A stretch of DNA of 64,000 nucleotides from Paraburkholderia agricolaris (GCF_009455635.1 NZ_QPER01000002.1:496001-560000), one strand, 5' to 3'. Positions 34,981 through 44,163 are shown, numbered from the stretch's first letter. The notes: a model not told the origin generated them from the letters alone. Numbers and translations are program-made.

Positions 34981-35901
34981 ATGCATTCCGCCCGCTCATT
35001 ACCTCCGCTCCTGTCGCTACGTGCTTTTGAAGCAGCCGCGAGGCGTCTGAGTTTCAGTCATGCGGCACAGGAACTGTTCGTGACACAAGGTGCTGTCAGT
35101 CACCAGATCCAGAAACTGGAAGCCGACCTGGGCGTTGCGTTATTCGAGCGGCGCACGCGTGCCGTCGAGCTGACCCCGGAGGGCCTGGCATACTACGCGA
35201 AGGTGCATGCGGCCTTCGAACTGCTGCGCGCCGGTACCCGTGAGGTTCGCGTTCATCCCGGCGAGCGGGCCACCTTGACGGTCGGGATACTGGCTTCTTT
35301 TGCAACGCGCTGGCTGGCGCCGCGCTTGCATGCTTTCTCCGCCGCCCATGCCGGTATCGATCTGCAGTTGCGGCCCGAGATCGCATTGGCCGACGTGTCG
35401 GGCGGCGAGGTCGACGTGGCGATCCGTTACGGCCGTGGCGGCTGGCCGGGCGTACGTTCGCAGCAACTGATGCCTGAGCGTTTGTCGCTGGTTTGCATCC
35501 CGTCCCTTGTCAGTGGCAGAAGCCGCCCGCGCAAGCCGCAGGATCTGCTGCGCTTTCCGCTTCTGGCCTCGTATTCGAAGCATTCCTTCGAGTGGGAGCT
35601 CTGGGCGAATCGGTTCGGCGTGGACCTTAGCCGGGCGCAGCATGTGCAACTGCATGACTACAACATCGTCGTGGAAGCGGCGCTCGCCGGGCAGGGCATC
35701 GCGATGGGCCGCCATCGGCTGATTGGCCAGCAACTGGCGAGCAAGGCGCTGGTGGAGGCATTGCCCGACGCGGTGCTGGACGAACCTCGCGTCGGCTGGT
35801 GGCTCGTCACCCCCAAGGGCGGATTGAGCGATGCCGCGTCTGCTTTCCGCGCGTGGATCACGCAGACCGCCGCGCAAGACGTGCTGGTCGGTACGCATTA
35901 G
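34981..35901 (+). CDS. LysR family transcriptional regulator, GcvA-like
   Basis: A 306-residue regulator of the GcvA/AmpR-like branch: LPPLLSLRAFEAAARRLSFSHAAQELFVTQGAVSHQIQKLE forms the N-terminal winged helix, followed by an effector domain beginning LTVGILASFATRWLAPRL. ATG 34981 starts the conserved region; the frame to 34909 adds an unlikely tail. It lies 91 bp upstream of a RidA and a class V aminotransferase gene on the same strand, its probable targets. The effector is unknown. Confidence 0.85.
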   Translation: MHSARSLPPLLSLRAFEAAARRLSFSHAAQELFVTQGAVSHQIQKLEADLGVALFERRTRAVELTPEGLAYYAKVHAAFELLRAGTREVRVHPGERATLTVGILASFATRWLAPRLHAFSAAHAGIDLQLRPEIALADVSGGEVDVAIRYGRGGWPGVRSQQLMPERLSLVCIPSLVSGRSRPRKPQDLLRFPLLASYSKHSFEWELWANRFGVDLSRAQHVQLHDYNIVVEAALAGQGIAMGRHRLIGQQLASKALVEALPDAVLDEPRVGWWLVTPKGGLSDAASAFRAWITQTAAQDVLVGTH

Positions 35902-35992
35902 TTTCGCTCATGCATGGCGTGTAAAAATTGATTGGTCACACCAGGGCGGGGCCCATAGGATGGGTTCTCCCTTACGATCGGATGCTCCTGAT

Positions 35993-36466
35993 ATGACCTC
36001 TTCCATCTCCGCACGTGTCGCCGAACTCGGCCTGACGCTTGAAGCCGCAGCCTCGCCCGCAGCCAATTACGTGCCGTTCGTGCAGGAAGGCAATCTTCTC
36101 TTTATATCCGGCCAGATATCACGCAAGGGCGGCCAGCCGGCCTGTCTGGGCCGCCTCGGCGACGAGCTCACGGACGATCAAGGCATCGAGGCGGCGCGCC
36201 TCTCGGCACTGGGCGTCCTGTCGCAGATTGCGGCCGCCACAGGCGACCGGCTGGACCGCGTGGCGCGTGTCGTTCGCCTGGGTGTGTTCATCGCCAGCAC
36301 GCCGGACTTCAATCGTCATAGCGCCGTTGCCAACGGTGCATCCGACCTGATGGTCGACGTGTTTGGCGCGGCCGGCCGCCATGCGCGCAGTGCGGTCGGC
36401 GTCGCGTCGCTGCCTGCCGGTGTGGCCATCGAAGTCGAAGCCGTGATCTCTCTTACATCAGCTTGA
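35993..36466 (+). CDS. RidA family deaminase
   Basis: A 157-residue RidA/YjgF-type protein. The sequence LTLEAAASPAANYVPFVQEGNLLFISGQIS and the C-terminal core SAVGVASLPAGVAIEVEAVI are typical of the group with longer loops. Family members hydrolyse reactive enamines or imines produced by PLP enzymes. The position 26 bp before a class V aminotransferase fits removal of its intermediates. The canonical catalytic Arg of RidA is replaced in this subgroup, so the activity is uncertain. The ATG at 35993 is chosen from the start of family similarity. Confidence 0.85.
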   Translation: MTSSISARVAELGLTLEAAASPAANYVPFVQEGNLLFISGQISRKGGQPACLGRLGDELTDDQGIEAARLSALGVLSQIAAATGDRLDRVARVVRLGVFIASTPDFNRHSAVANGASDLMVDVFGAAGRHARSAVGVASLPAGVAIEVEAVISLTSA

Positions 36467-36492
36467 GCCCAACGTCCGTCATTGGAATAACT

Positions 36493-37692
36493 ATGCCATC
36501 TCCTCTCTCGCTTGCCGACGTGGAGGCGCTGCGCGCCCGCACGCCCGGCGCTCACACCGTCACGCATTTCAATCACGCGGGGGCCTCGCTGCCGTCGTCC
36601 GCCACGCTGGAAGCGATACGCGCCCAGCTGTGGCTCGAAGCCACGACGGGGCCGATGGAAGCCGGGGTAACGGGACGTGAGCAAAGCGAGCGCGCGCGCC
36701 TGCTGGCTGCGCGCCTGCTGAACGCCCGGCCCGCGGAGATTGCGCTGACGACAGGCAACTCGGCCGGCTGGGGTGCCGCATTCGCGGCACTCGCGCCCTT
36801 GCGATCCGGCGAGCGGATTCTGGTCGGGCGTCATGAGTGGGGTGGCAATCTGGCCGCCATGCGTCTTGCGGCACAGCGCACAGGGGCGACGATCGACGTC
36901 ATTCCGTCCGACTCCAGCGGCGCCGTGGATCCGCAGGCGCTGGAGGCCATGCTCGATGATCGTGTGCGCCTGATCGCGCTGACCTGGATGCCGGCGAACG
37001 GCGGACTGATCAATCCGGCCGCGGCGATCGGGCAGGTCGCACGCCGCCATCGCATCCCGTACTTCATCGATGCCGCGCAGGCGCTTGGGCAACTTCCCAT
37101 CGACGTCGCCGCGGTGGGTTGCGACGTTCTGAGCGGCGTGTGCCGCAAGGCGTTGCGAGGCCCGAGAGGCACTGGTCTGCTGTACGTGCGCGAGGATTTT
37201 CTGCCGCGCCTGACGCCGGCCTTCGTCGATACGCGATCCGCGCCGCTTGGCACCGACGGCGAACCCGTCTTGCGCAACGACGCGGCGCGCCTGGAGTTGT
37301 CGGAATCGTCGCTGGCCCTGCATTGCGGCGTGGCCAATGCGTTGGAAGAGGCGTTGGAGATCGGCATTGAAAATATTCGCGCGCGCATCGACAGCATTGC
37401 TCAGGCTTTGCGCGTGCAACTCGCGGAGATCCCCGGCGTGACGGTGCTGGATCAGGGTCGCGAACAGTCCGGGCTGGTGGCATTCAACGTAGCGGGTCTG
37501 GAGCCGCTCTCGGTGCAGAGCAAACTGGCGGCGCAGGGCATCACGATCGGCAGTAACGGTGTGGGCTACACGCCGCTGGATATGGAGCCCAGAGGACTTA
37601 AACAGATTGCGCGTGCGTCGGTCAGCTATCTGACCACTGAGCCTGAGATCGACAGATTGCTGAATGCAATACGCGCGCTCAGAGGCGCGTGA
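36493..37692 (+). CDS. Class V aminotransferase (PLP enzyme)
   Basis: A 399-residue PLP enzyme of the aminotransferase class V or cysteine-desulfurase-like fold. The start HTVTHFNHAGASLPSSATL is typical; FIDAAQALGQLPIDVAAVGCDVLSG includes the PLP-binding Asp. The PLP lysine is probably Lys219 in VCRKALRGPRGTGLLYV, where most members have SGHK. There is no obvious active-site Cys loop, so a desulfurase role is less likely than an epimerase, lyase or aminotransferase role. It follows ridA by 26 bp and belongs to the LysR-RidA unit. The substrate is unknown. Confidence 0.85.
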   Translation: MPSPLSLADVEALRARTPGAHTVTHFNHAGASLPSSATLEAIRAQLWLEATTGPMEAGVTGREQSERARLLAARLLNARPAEIALTTGNSAGWGAAFAALAPLRSGERILVGRHEWGGNLAAMRLAAQRTGATIDVIPSDSSGAVDPQALEAMLDDRVRLIALTWMPANGGLINPAAAIGQVARRHRIPYFIDAAQALGQLPIDVAAVGCDVLSGVCRKALRGPRGTGLLYVREDFLPRLTPAFVDTRSAPLGTDGEPVLRNDAARLELSESSLALHCGVANALEEALEIGIENIRARIDSIAQALRVQLAEIPGVTVLDQGREQSGLVAFNVAGLEPLSVQSKLAAQGITIGSNGVGYTPLDMEPRGLKQIARASVSYLTTEPEIDRLLNAIRALRGA

Positions 37693-37743
37693 CGATCGGC
37701 GCTTTCCGTTGTTTATGCCTGGTGAGTCATTCGCAGACTAACC

Positions 37744-37772
37744 TTGAGTTTCCTATACTGGCACGCTAAATT
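37744..37772 (+). promoter_or_regulatory. Candidate sigma-70 promoter of the SPFH-ATPase operon
   Basis: TTGAGT (37744-37749) and TAAATT (37767-37772) stand 17 bp apart, about 80 bp upstream of the first gene. This is a plausible -35/-10 pair. Confidence 0.45.
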
Positions 37773-37851
37773 GCGGCTCGCGGAGTATCGCGATAACCCG
37801 TCGGGGACGTGGTGCATCACCCGGTTTGTAACGTGTTCGTAAGGAATACTG

Positions 37852-39765
37852 ATGTCGGATCGGCATGCCGACGAAGAAAGCGATCTGGGCGAGCTATCGT
37901 CCGGACGTGGCGAAGCTTCGTTGACGGGATGGGTGGCCCTGGGACTTGCGGGCCTGCTCGGCATCCTGAGCCTTTTGAAAACCCTACCCGTCGATCTGCG
38001 CTGGAGCGCGGTTCTGGCGAGCGCGTGCCTGAACGTGTTCGTTGTCACGATATGGCCGTCGTCGTGGGCACGCACGCCGCGTGATCCGGCACAGGAATCG
38101 GGCTGGAAGCAGGGCGTAAGTTTCATCCGGCGACTGCTTTGGCAAGACGCCGAGGCGCCGCCCTTGCGTCTCGCCATCAGCGCTTTCCACTGGCAGCGGT
38201 GGGGCGTGGTCATTGGCAACTGTCTGTCCGTGGCGCTCGCCGCGATTGCCTTGCAACCCCTGCCGCCCGCCGCGCTCATTCACGCGATGGTGTCGTCGTC
38301 CTTCGTGATCGTTAGCGGCGCCGCTGCGCTGACGCTGGCCTTTCTCACACTCGTCGCCGAACGGTTCTACGCACAGGATGCGGAGCAATCCCATGCTGCG
38401 CTGTCGGCGTCGCTCGCCGGCATGCTGCGCGTCCTGGTGGTGTGCGCGCTCGCTGCGGCGCTGTCGGCGGCGTGGCTTGTCTACCTGCACACGGCGCTCG
38501 ATTGGCTGGTGCATGTCGCGGCGGTGTTCACGGCTGCGATTGCCGTCGAAATGATGATCCGCGCCACGCTTCTGTGGTTCTTCGCACCGCGCCCCGGCAG
38601 AAACGCGGCGCGAATCCCGTCGAGCCTCATCGCGGGAATGTTGCGCTATCGCCGCTCATCGCTCTCGTCGATCGGCGCCGAGTTGCACGACCGCTACGGT
38701 ATCGATCTGCGTCAGAACTGGGTGCTGCGCAGTTTTGTACGGCTGTTGCCGGTCACCGTCGTGGCGATGGTGGCCTGTGCGTGGCTATTGACCTCCGTCG
38801 TCGTGCTAGGCCCGTCCCAGCGCGCGGTCTACGAACGGTTCGGTGCGCCGGTAGCGGTTTGGCCGCCGGGCCTTCACTTCGGTATGCCCTGGCCGTTCGG
38901 CAAGGCTCGCCTCGTCGACAACGGCGCGGTGCATCAGATCATCGTGTCGGGCGGCGCCGACGACAGCAGCGTCGCGGCGCCATCCACGCCCGCCGACGGC
39001 CCGACGTCCGAGCAGATGAATCGTCTCTGGGACGTCCCGCATCCCTGGGACACGAGCCAGGTGATCGCGGGCGCCACCGGCGAGCAGCAGAGCTTCCAGA
39101 TCGTCAACGCCGACGTGCGGCTCGACTACCGCGAGGGTTTGAGCGACGCGGCGGCGCGCGCGGCACTCTATCGGTCGGTCGATCCGGAGAGCACGGTGCG
39201 CTCGATCGCCAATCGCGAGGCGGTGCATTACCTCGCGTCGCATACGCTGCAGGCGTTGCTCGAGACGAGCCAGACCGCCATGGCCGAGAGCGTGCGCCGC
39301 GCGGTTCAGCGGCAACTCGACCAGCTATCGAGCGGCATCGAAGTGGTGGCCGTGGTGATCGAAAGCGTGCATCCTCCCACGGGGGCGGCCGCGGCTTACC
39401 ACGACGTGCAGGCCGCGCAGATTCGCGCGCAGGCGAGCGTTGCCGAAGCGCACGGTTTTGCGGCGGGATTGCTTGGCAATGCGCAGCAACAGGCCCAGGC
39501 AAGCGTCACCCAGGCGAGCGCGCGGGCAGCCGACACGATGGCGGCGGCGCGCGTGCAGCAGATCGACTTCGAAGCCGACACGGTGGCCTACCGGCTCGGC
39601 GGCCCGGCTTTCCCCTTCGAGTACTACCTGAGCAAGTTGCAGAAAGGCTTGCAGAACGCGCGCATCACGGTGATCGACGACCGGCTGAGCGCCGACGGCC
39701 GGGCAACCATCGACCTGCGCTCGTTCAGCGCGGCCGATCTCACCGGCATTGCTCATGGCAATTGA
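37852..39765 (+). CDS. HflK-like SPFH protein with extra polytopic membrane domain
   Basis: A 637-residue protein. The first 310 residues contain about six hydrophobic helices (for example GWVALGLAGLLGILSLL, VVIGNCLSVALAAIALQPL, LRVLVVCALAAALSAAWLVYL), not found in classical HflK of about 420 residues. A further membrane segment (VVAMVACAWLLTSVVVLG) leads into the SPFH/band-7 domain (PSQRAVYERFGAPVAVWPPGLHFG), then a coiled coil (about 500-560) and a C-terminal strand (RITVIDDRLSADGRATIDLR). SPFH proteins form large membrane cages that organise proteases or ion pumps. AAGGA precedes ATG 37852. It is the first of four genes ending with a P1B ATPase. Confidence 0.85.
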   Translation: MSDRHADEESDLGELSSGRGEASLTGWVALGLAGLLGILSLLKTLPVDLRWSAVLASACLNVFVVTIWPSSWARTPRDPAQESGWKQGVSFIRRLLWQDAEAPPLRLAISAFHWQRWGVVIGNCLSVALAAIALQPLPPAALIHAMVSSSFVIVSGAAALTLAFLTLVAERFYAQDAEQSHAALSASLAGMLRVLVVCALAAALSAAWLVYLHTALDWLVHVAAVFTAAIAVEMMIRATLLWFFAPRPGRNAARIPSSLIAGMLRYRRSSLSSIGAELHDRYGIDLRQNWVLRSFVRLLPVTVVAMVACAWLLTSVVVLGPSQRAVYERFGAPVAVWPPGLHFGMPWPFGKARLVDNGAVHQIIVSGGADDSSVAAPSTPADGPTSEQMNRLWDVPHPWDTSQVIAGATGEQQSFQIVNADVRLDYREGLSDAAARAALYRSVDPESTVRSIANREAVHYLASHTLQALLETSQTAMAESVRRAVQRQLDQLSSGIEVVAVVIESVHPPTGAAAAYHDVQAAQIRAQASVAEAHGFAAGLLGNAQQQAQASVTQASARAADTMAAARVQQIDFEADTVAYRLGGPAFPFEYYLSKLQKGLQNARITVIDDRLSADGRATIDLRSFSAADLTGIAHGN

Positions 39766-39873
39766 CGTCCGGGCCCGTCGTACACGTGTGGCACATGAGT
39801 CGTACGAGCGCTGTACAGGCATTCCGCAGAGAAGCACGCCCAATGTCGGCGAAGCTGTTTTTAAGGTGACGAT

Positions 39874-40947
39874 ATGAGTTTGTTCCATTCGCATGCGGAA
39901 GGCCACGATCACGGGCACGGTCATGGACATCACCATCATCATCACGATGGCGGCGATGCGCAGGCCGCGCGTGGCGGCCCGTTCTATGGCCGGGTGCTGC
40001 TTGCGTTGCTCTGCGTGGCCGTGGCGTTCGCGGTGGCGAGTTTCATCTCCGTGCGCGCGGGCGAAGCCTCGGTGATCACGCGGTTTGGCCAACCCGTGCG
40101 CGTCCTGCTCGAACCGGGCCTTGCGTGGCGTCTGCCTGCGCCGATCGAAGCGGTGGTGCCGGTCGACCTGCGTCTGCATACGACCTCGAGCGGCTTGCAG
40201 GACGTCGGTACGCGAGACGGCTTGCGGATCATCGTGCAGGCGTATGTGGCGTGGCGCGTCGCGGCGGACCCGAACGACGTGCGCCGTTTCGTCCGGGCCG
40301 TGGGCAACCAGCCCGACGAAGCCGCGCAGCAAATCCGCTCGTTGCTGGGCTCGTCGTTGCAAACCACGTCGGCGGGATTCGACCTTGCGTCGCTGGTCAA
40401 CACGGACCCGTCCAAGGTCCGCATCTCAGCGTTTGAAGACGCATTGCGCGCCCAGATCGACGCGCAGCTGTACTCGGCTTATGGCGTGCATGTCGTGCAG
40501 GTGGGACTGGAGCGCCTGACGCTGCCGGCCGTGACGCTCGCGGCCACGGTCAGCCGGATGAGCGCCGAGCGCGAGACGGTCGCCGCTCAGCGCACGGCCG
40601 ATGGCAACCGCGAGGCCGCGCAGATCCGCTCGGATGCGGATCGCGATGCCCGGCTTGCCGTTGCCGATGCGAATGTGAAAGCGGCGCAGATCGAGGCGCA
40701 GTCCCGCAAGGACGCTGCCGGGATCTATGGCGCCACCTATGCCGGCAATCCGCGGCTCTACACGATGCTGCGCTCGCTCGATACCCTCGACGCGGTGGTC
40801 GGCAGCAATACGAATCTGATTCTGCGCACCGATGCCGCGCCGTTCCAGGCTTTGGTGCAGGGTCCCACCGCACTCGGCCCCGAGTCGTTGCCGCAGGCCG
40901 GTGCCGGCGCAGCGTCCACGTCGAAAAAAATCAGGCCTGCGCGATGA
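39874..40947 (+). CDS. HflC-like SPFH protein with histidine-rich N-terminus
   Basis: A 357-residue SPFH protein. Residues 5-24 contain 12 histidines, including six in a row, a likely metal-binding tail on the cytoplasmic side. One membrane segment (VLLALLCVAVAFAVASFISV, about 42-61) is followed by the SPFH domain (GEASVITRFGQPVRVLLEPGLAWRLPAPIEAVVPVDLRL), coiled coil (about 245-275) and LYTMLRSLDTLDAVV near the end, as in HflC. Classical HflC lacks the His tail. It follows the HflK-like gene by 108 bp and overlaps the next gene by ATGA. It is part of the four-gene unit with the metal ATPase. Confidence 0.88.
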   Translation: MSLFHSHAEGHDHGHGHGHHHHHHDGGDAQAARGGPFYGRVLLALLCVAVAFAVASFISVRAGEASVITRFGQPVRVLLEPGLAWRLPAPIEAVVPVDLRLHTTSSGLQDVGTRDGLRIIVQAYVAWRVAADPNDVRRFVRAVGNQPDEAAQQIRSLLGSSLQTTSAGFDLASLVNTDPSKVRISAFEDALRAQIDAQLYSAYGVHVVQVGLERLTLPAVTLAATVSRMSAERETVAAQRTADGNREAAQIRSDADRDARLAVADANVKAAQIEAQSRKDAAGIYGATYAGNPRLYTMLRSLDTLDAVVGSNTNLILRTDAAPFQALVQGPTALGPESLPQAGAGAASTSKKIRPAR

Positions 40948-42113
40948 GCACGGACGCCGACTTGCCGCCGCTCGGCCCGGGCGCCCAGGCGGTACGGCTC
41001 TCGTTCTGGTTTGTCGCCGCGCTGGTCGTGCTCGCCGCCTGCGCATGGGCCGGCTCGAACATCCGGCGGATTCCGCCGGATAGCCGCGCCGTCGTGTTGC
41101 GGTTCGGCTCGTTCGTGCGCACCCAGGACGCGGGATTGTTGATTGCCTGGCCACGCCCGTTCGAGTTGACCTTGCTGGTGCCCGGCAGCGCGCGGGTTCT
41201 GGAGCAACGCATCCAGTCGCTCGAACGTGATCCGCGTGCGCGTGCTGCGGATATGGCGGTGCGGGAAGCTGCGCCATCGGCGCAAGCACCCGCCGGAACC
41301 GGGGCCGTGATCGGGCCGGACGATGGCCCGCCCAACCCACCGGTCACGCCGGACAACGCAGGAGGCCCCGACGCAACGCCGCCCGTTGCGCAATTGCCCG
41401 ATGCGTTAGCCGGCTCCGGTTACGTGCTCACCGGCGACAACGGCGTGTTGCAGTTGCGCGCCACGTTGTACTACCGGGTTGTCGATCCCTATGCCTATGT
41501 CCTGCAACAAGACCGGCTCGCCGCGGCGCTCGAGCGGATCGTGTCCGCCTCGGCGGTCGATGTCGTGGCGCAGCGCGATCTGGATGCGATTCTTGTCGCG
41601 CGTCCCGAGTTGCTGTCGGCGGATCAGCAGGTCGCGATAAAGCGCGAGCGTTTGCGCGGCGATCTCGCGCAGGAAATCGAACGCCACTTGCGCCAGCTCG
41701 AAGCGCAGCATGCGGGACTCGGCGTGGAAGTCGCGCGTGTCGATGTCGAAGTGGCGTTTCCGGCTGCCGCCGTCGGCGCGTTCAATTCGGTGCTGACCTC
41801 ATTGCAGGTGGCCGAGCGCAGCATGGCCGAGGCCCGCACGTCCGCTGAAAAGACCCGCCAGGATGCGCAACAGGATGCCGACCGGATCGTGCAGAATGCT
41901 GAGGCGAGCGCCGTTGAACGTGTCGCTACCGCGCAGGCTAAAACCATGACCATTCAGCAACTGGAAGTACCGCTTCGCACCAACAGCGATCCCGGGCTTC
42001 TCGCACGCGTGTATCGGGACCGCGTTCAGTCGGTGCTCTCGAAAGCGGGCAGCGTGACGACCGTCGGACCGCACGACACATCGAATCTGATCCTGCCTGG
42101 AAATGCGCGATGA
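40944..42113 (+). CDS. Second HflK-like SPFH protein
   Basis: A 389-residue SPFH protein with one membrane segment (LSFWFVAALVVLAACAWAGSNI, about 19-40), then the SPFH domain (IPPDSRAVVLRFGSFVRTQDAGLLIAWPRPFE). An acidic Pro/Gly/Ala-rich insertion at about 105-150 interrupts the domain, and a coiled coil follows (AERSMAEARTSAEKTRQDAQQDADRIVQNAEA). The final helix resembles HflK (LLARVYRDRVQSVLSKAGSV). Both ends overlap neighbours by ATGA (40944 and 42110). With the preceding two proteins it could form a hetero-oligomeric cage around the ATPase. Confidence 0.85.
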   Translation: MSTDADLPPLGPGAQAVRLSFWFVAALVVLAACAWAGSNIRRIPPDSRAVVLRFGSFVRTQDAGLLIAWPRPFELTLLVPGSARVLEQRIQSLERDPRARAADMAVREAAPSAQAPAGTGAVIGPDDGPPNPPVTPDNAGGPDATPPVAQLPDALAGSGYVLTGDNGVLQLRATLYYRVVDPYAYVLQQDRLAAALERIVSASAVDVVAQRDLDAILVARPELLSADQQVAIKRERLRGDLAQEIERHLRQLEAQHAGLGVEVARVDVEVAFPAAAVGAFNSVLTSLQVAERSMAEARTSAEKTRQDAQQDADRIVQNAEASAVERVATAQAKTMTIQQLEVPLRTNSDPGLLARVYRDRVQSVLSKAGSVTTVGPHDTSNLILPGNAR

Positions 42114-44098
42114 GCACCGGAGTCGAGCACACCACGCACACAGGCGAGCACGCCCACGCTCACTCGCACGGCTCGCACGCCGACGAAGCGAACGGCATCG
42201 CCCAGGGGCGCGCGATTGTTTTATCGGCAGCCGAGCAACGCGGCGTGACGCGGCAAGTCGCGCTTGCATTGCTGGCCGGCGCACTGCTGATTCTGTCGAC
42301 GGCATGGCACTACTTCGACCCGGCGGATGAAGCGCTTGCGCAGGTCCTCGCGGGCCTCGCTTCGCTGGTGGTTGCCGGGCCGGTGTTCGCCGGCGCGTGG
42401 CACAGCCTGAAGTCTCCGAGTCTGCACGGGGTGACGGACCGCCTGATCGCGCTCGCCATGCTGGCGGCATGGGCGGTGGGCGACATGGCGACGGCCGCGT
42501 TGTTGCCGATCGTCATGACCTTCGGACATGCACTCGAAGAGCGCAGCGTGCTCGGTTCGCAGGAGGCGATCCGGGCGCTCGGCAGGCTGACCTCGGGCAA
42601 GGTGCGGCGCGTGAAAGCCGATGGCTCGATCGAAGAAGTGCAGTACGACGCGGTGCGGGCGGGCGACCACATCGAAGTCGTCGCCGGTGCGCGAATTCCT
42701 GCCGACGGTGTGGTTCAGCATGGCGATTCCAGTGTCGACAACGGGCCGATTACCGGCGAGTCGGTGCCGCTCGACGTCGAGCCGGGCTCGACCGTATTCG
42801 GCGGCGCGATGAATCTCGACGGCCCATTGCGTATCGAAGTCACGCATGCGGGCAAGCAGTCGACGCTCGGCAGAATCATCGAGTTGATGCAGCGCGCCGA
42901 ACAGGCCAAGCCGCCGATTACGCAGATACTCGAACGCTACATGGGCGGCTATTTGTGCCTCGTTCTGTTGATCGCGGCGATCGTCTGGTTCGTCTCGGCG
43001 AATGCATCGGCGATGCTGGCCGTGATTGTCGCGGCGTGTCCGTGCGCGCTGGTGCTCGCTGCGCCGTCGACGGCCATTGCCGGCATTGCAGTCGGCGCGC
43101 GTCATGGCATCCTGTTCAGAAGCGCCGCGTTTCTCGACAAGTTTGCACAGATCGATTCGCTGGTGATCGACAAGACCGGCACCTTGACCTACGGCGAATT
43201 GCGGGTCGAAGACGTGCTGCTGGCGCCTGGTGCCGACGCGGCGCAGGTACTCGAACTCGCGGCGCGGCTTGGCGGCAGCAGTGCGCATCCGGTGAGCCGC
43301 GCGCTGCTGCACTACGCGACAGAAACCGGAGGCGCCGGATTCGAACGGGAGCCGTTCGAACACGCACGTGAACTACGCGGCTTGGGCGTTCTCGCGGAGA
43401 CGCCGCAAGGCGTCGCGGTACTGGGCCGCTTCGGCTTGCTCGCGCAGTACGTGCAGGCTTTGCAGGAACCGCGCCGCGAGATCGAAGGGCCTTGCGTCGG
43501 TCTTGCGTTGAACGGCCGATTGCTCGCGTGGTTCGGCTTTGCCGACGCACTGCGTGCGGAAGCCGGGGACGCGCTGGCCGAGTTGCGGGAACTCGGCTTG
43601 ACGCGACAAACGCTGTTGACCGGAGATCGCGAGCCGGTGGCGCGCAAACTGGCGGCGCAAACCGGGATTGCCATTGTGGTCGCGCAGGCGCTGCCGCACG
43701 ACAAACTCGACTACGTGGTGCAGGAAATGGCGGCGGGCTATCACCCGCTAGTCGTGGGCGACGGCCTGAACGACGTGCTCGCCATCAAGGCCGGCCCTAC
43801 CAGCATTGCGATGGGCGAGCGAGGCATCGACATTGCGGTAGCCTCGGCCGACGTCGTGCTGCTTGGCGACGACTTGCGCCGTATCCCGACCTGTGTGCGC
43901 CTCGGGCGGCGCTGCCTGCACACCGCGGCGGTCAATGCCGCGATCGGATTGGCGTGGACGGTCGCCGTGATCGCACTGGCCGCGACGGGCGTGCTCAGCG
44001 CCGTGTGGGTTGCGCTTTTGCATAACCTGGGGACCTTCATCGTGATCGCGAATGCGGGCCGGCTGCTGCGAATGGACGAGGAGGGTATCCAGCCGTAA
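42110..44098 (+). CDS. P1B-type heavy-metal ATPase
   Basis: A 662-residue cation-transporting P-type ATPase. Motifs: TGES (215-218), CPC (310-312) in the metal-binding membrane helix, DKTGT (354-358, phosphorylated Asp354), the P1B-specific His-Pro (393-394) and GDGLND (550-555). There is no N-terminal HMA domain; instead residues 7-23 carry seven histidines. Eight hydrophobic helices are visible. The last one contains HNLGT where Zn pumps have a DxG motif, Cu pumps MxxSS and Co pumps HEGxT, so metal selectivity cannot be assigned. It ends a four-gene operon with three SPFH proteins, which probably control or scaffold it. Confidence 0.9.
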   Translation: MSTGVEHTTHTGEHAHAHSHGSHADEANGIAQGRAIVLSAAEQRGVTRQVALALLAGALLILSTAWHYFDPADEALAQVLAGLASLVVAGPVFAGAWHSLKSPSLHGVTDRLIALAMLAAWAVGDMATAALLPIVMTFGHALEERSVLGSQEAIRALGRLTSGKVRRVKADGSIEEVQYDAVRAGDHIEVVAGARIPADGVVQHGDSSVDNGPITGESVPLDVEPGSTVFGGAMNLDGPLRIEVTHAGKQSTLGRIIELMQRAEQAKPPITQILERYMGGYLCLVLLIAAIVWFVSANASAMLAVIVAACPCALVLAAPSTAIAGIAVGARHGILFRSAAFLDKFAQIDSLVIDKTGTLTYGELRVEDVLLAPGADAAQVLELAARLGGSSAHPVSRALLHYATETGGAGFEREPFEHARELRGLGVLAETPQGVAVLGRFGLLAQYVQALQEPRREIEGPCVGLALNGRLLAWFGFADALRAEAGDALAELRELGLTRQTLLTGDREPVARKLAAQTGIAIVVAQALPHDKLDYVVQEMAAGYHPLVVGDGLNDVLAIKAGPTSIAMGERGIDIAVASADVVLLGDDLRRIPTCVRLGRRCLHTAAVNAAIGLAWTVAVIALAATGVLSAVWVALLHNLGTFIVIANAGRLLRMDEEGIQP

Positions 44099-44163
44099 AG
44101 CGGCGGAACAAAACAACGCGAATTCTCGTAAGCTGTCGATTGATAACGTGAACGGGATGCCGC

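Noticed and set aside
37759..37774. Second sigma-54-like promoter upstream of the SPFH-ATPase operon (TGGCACG and TTGC)
   Set aside because: The GG and GC are 13 bases apart instead of the invariant 12, and a better sigma-70 pair (TTGAGT-17-TAAATT) overlaps the same place.
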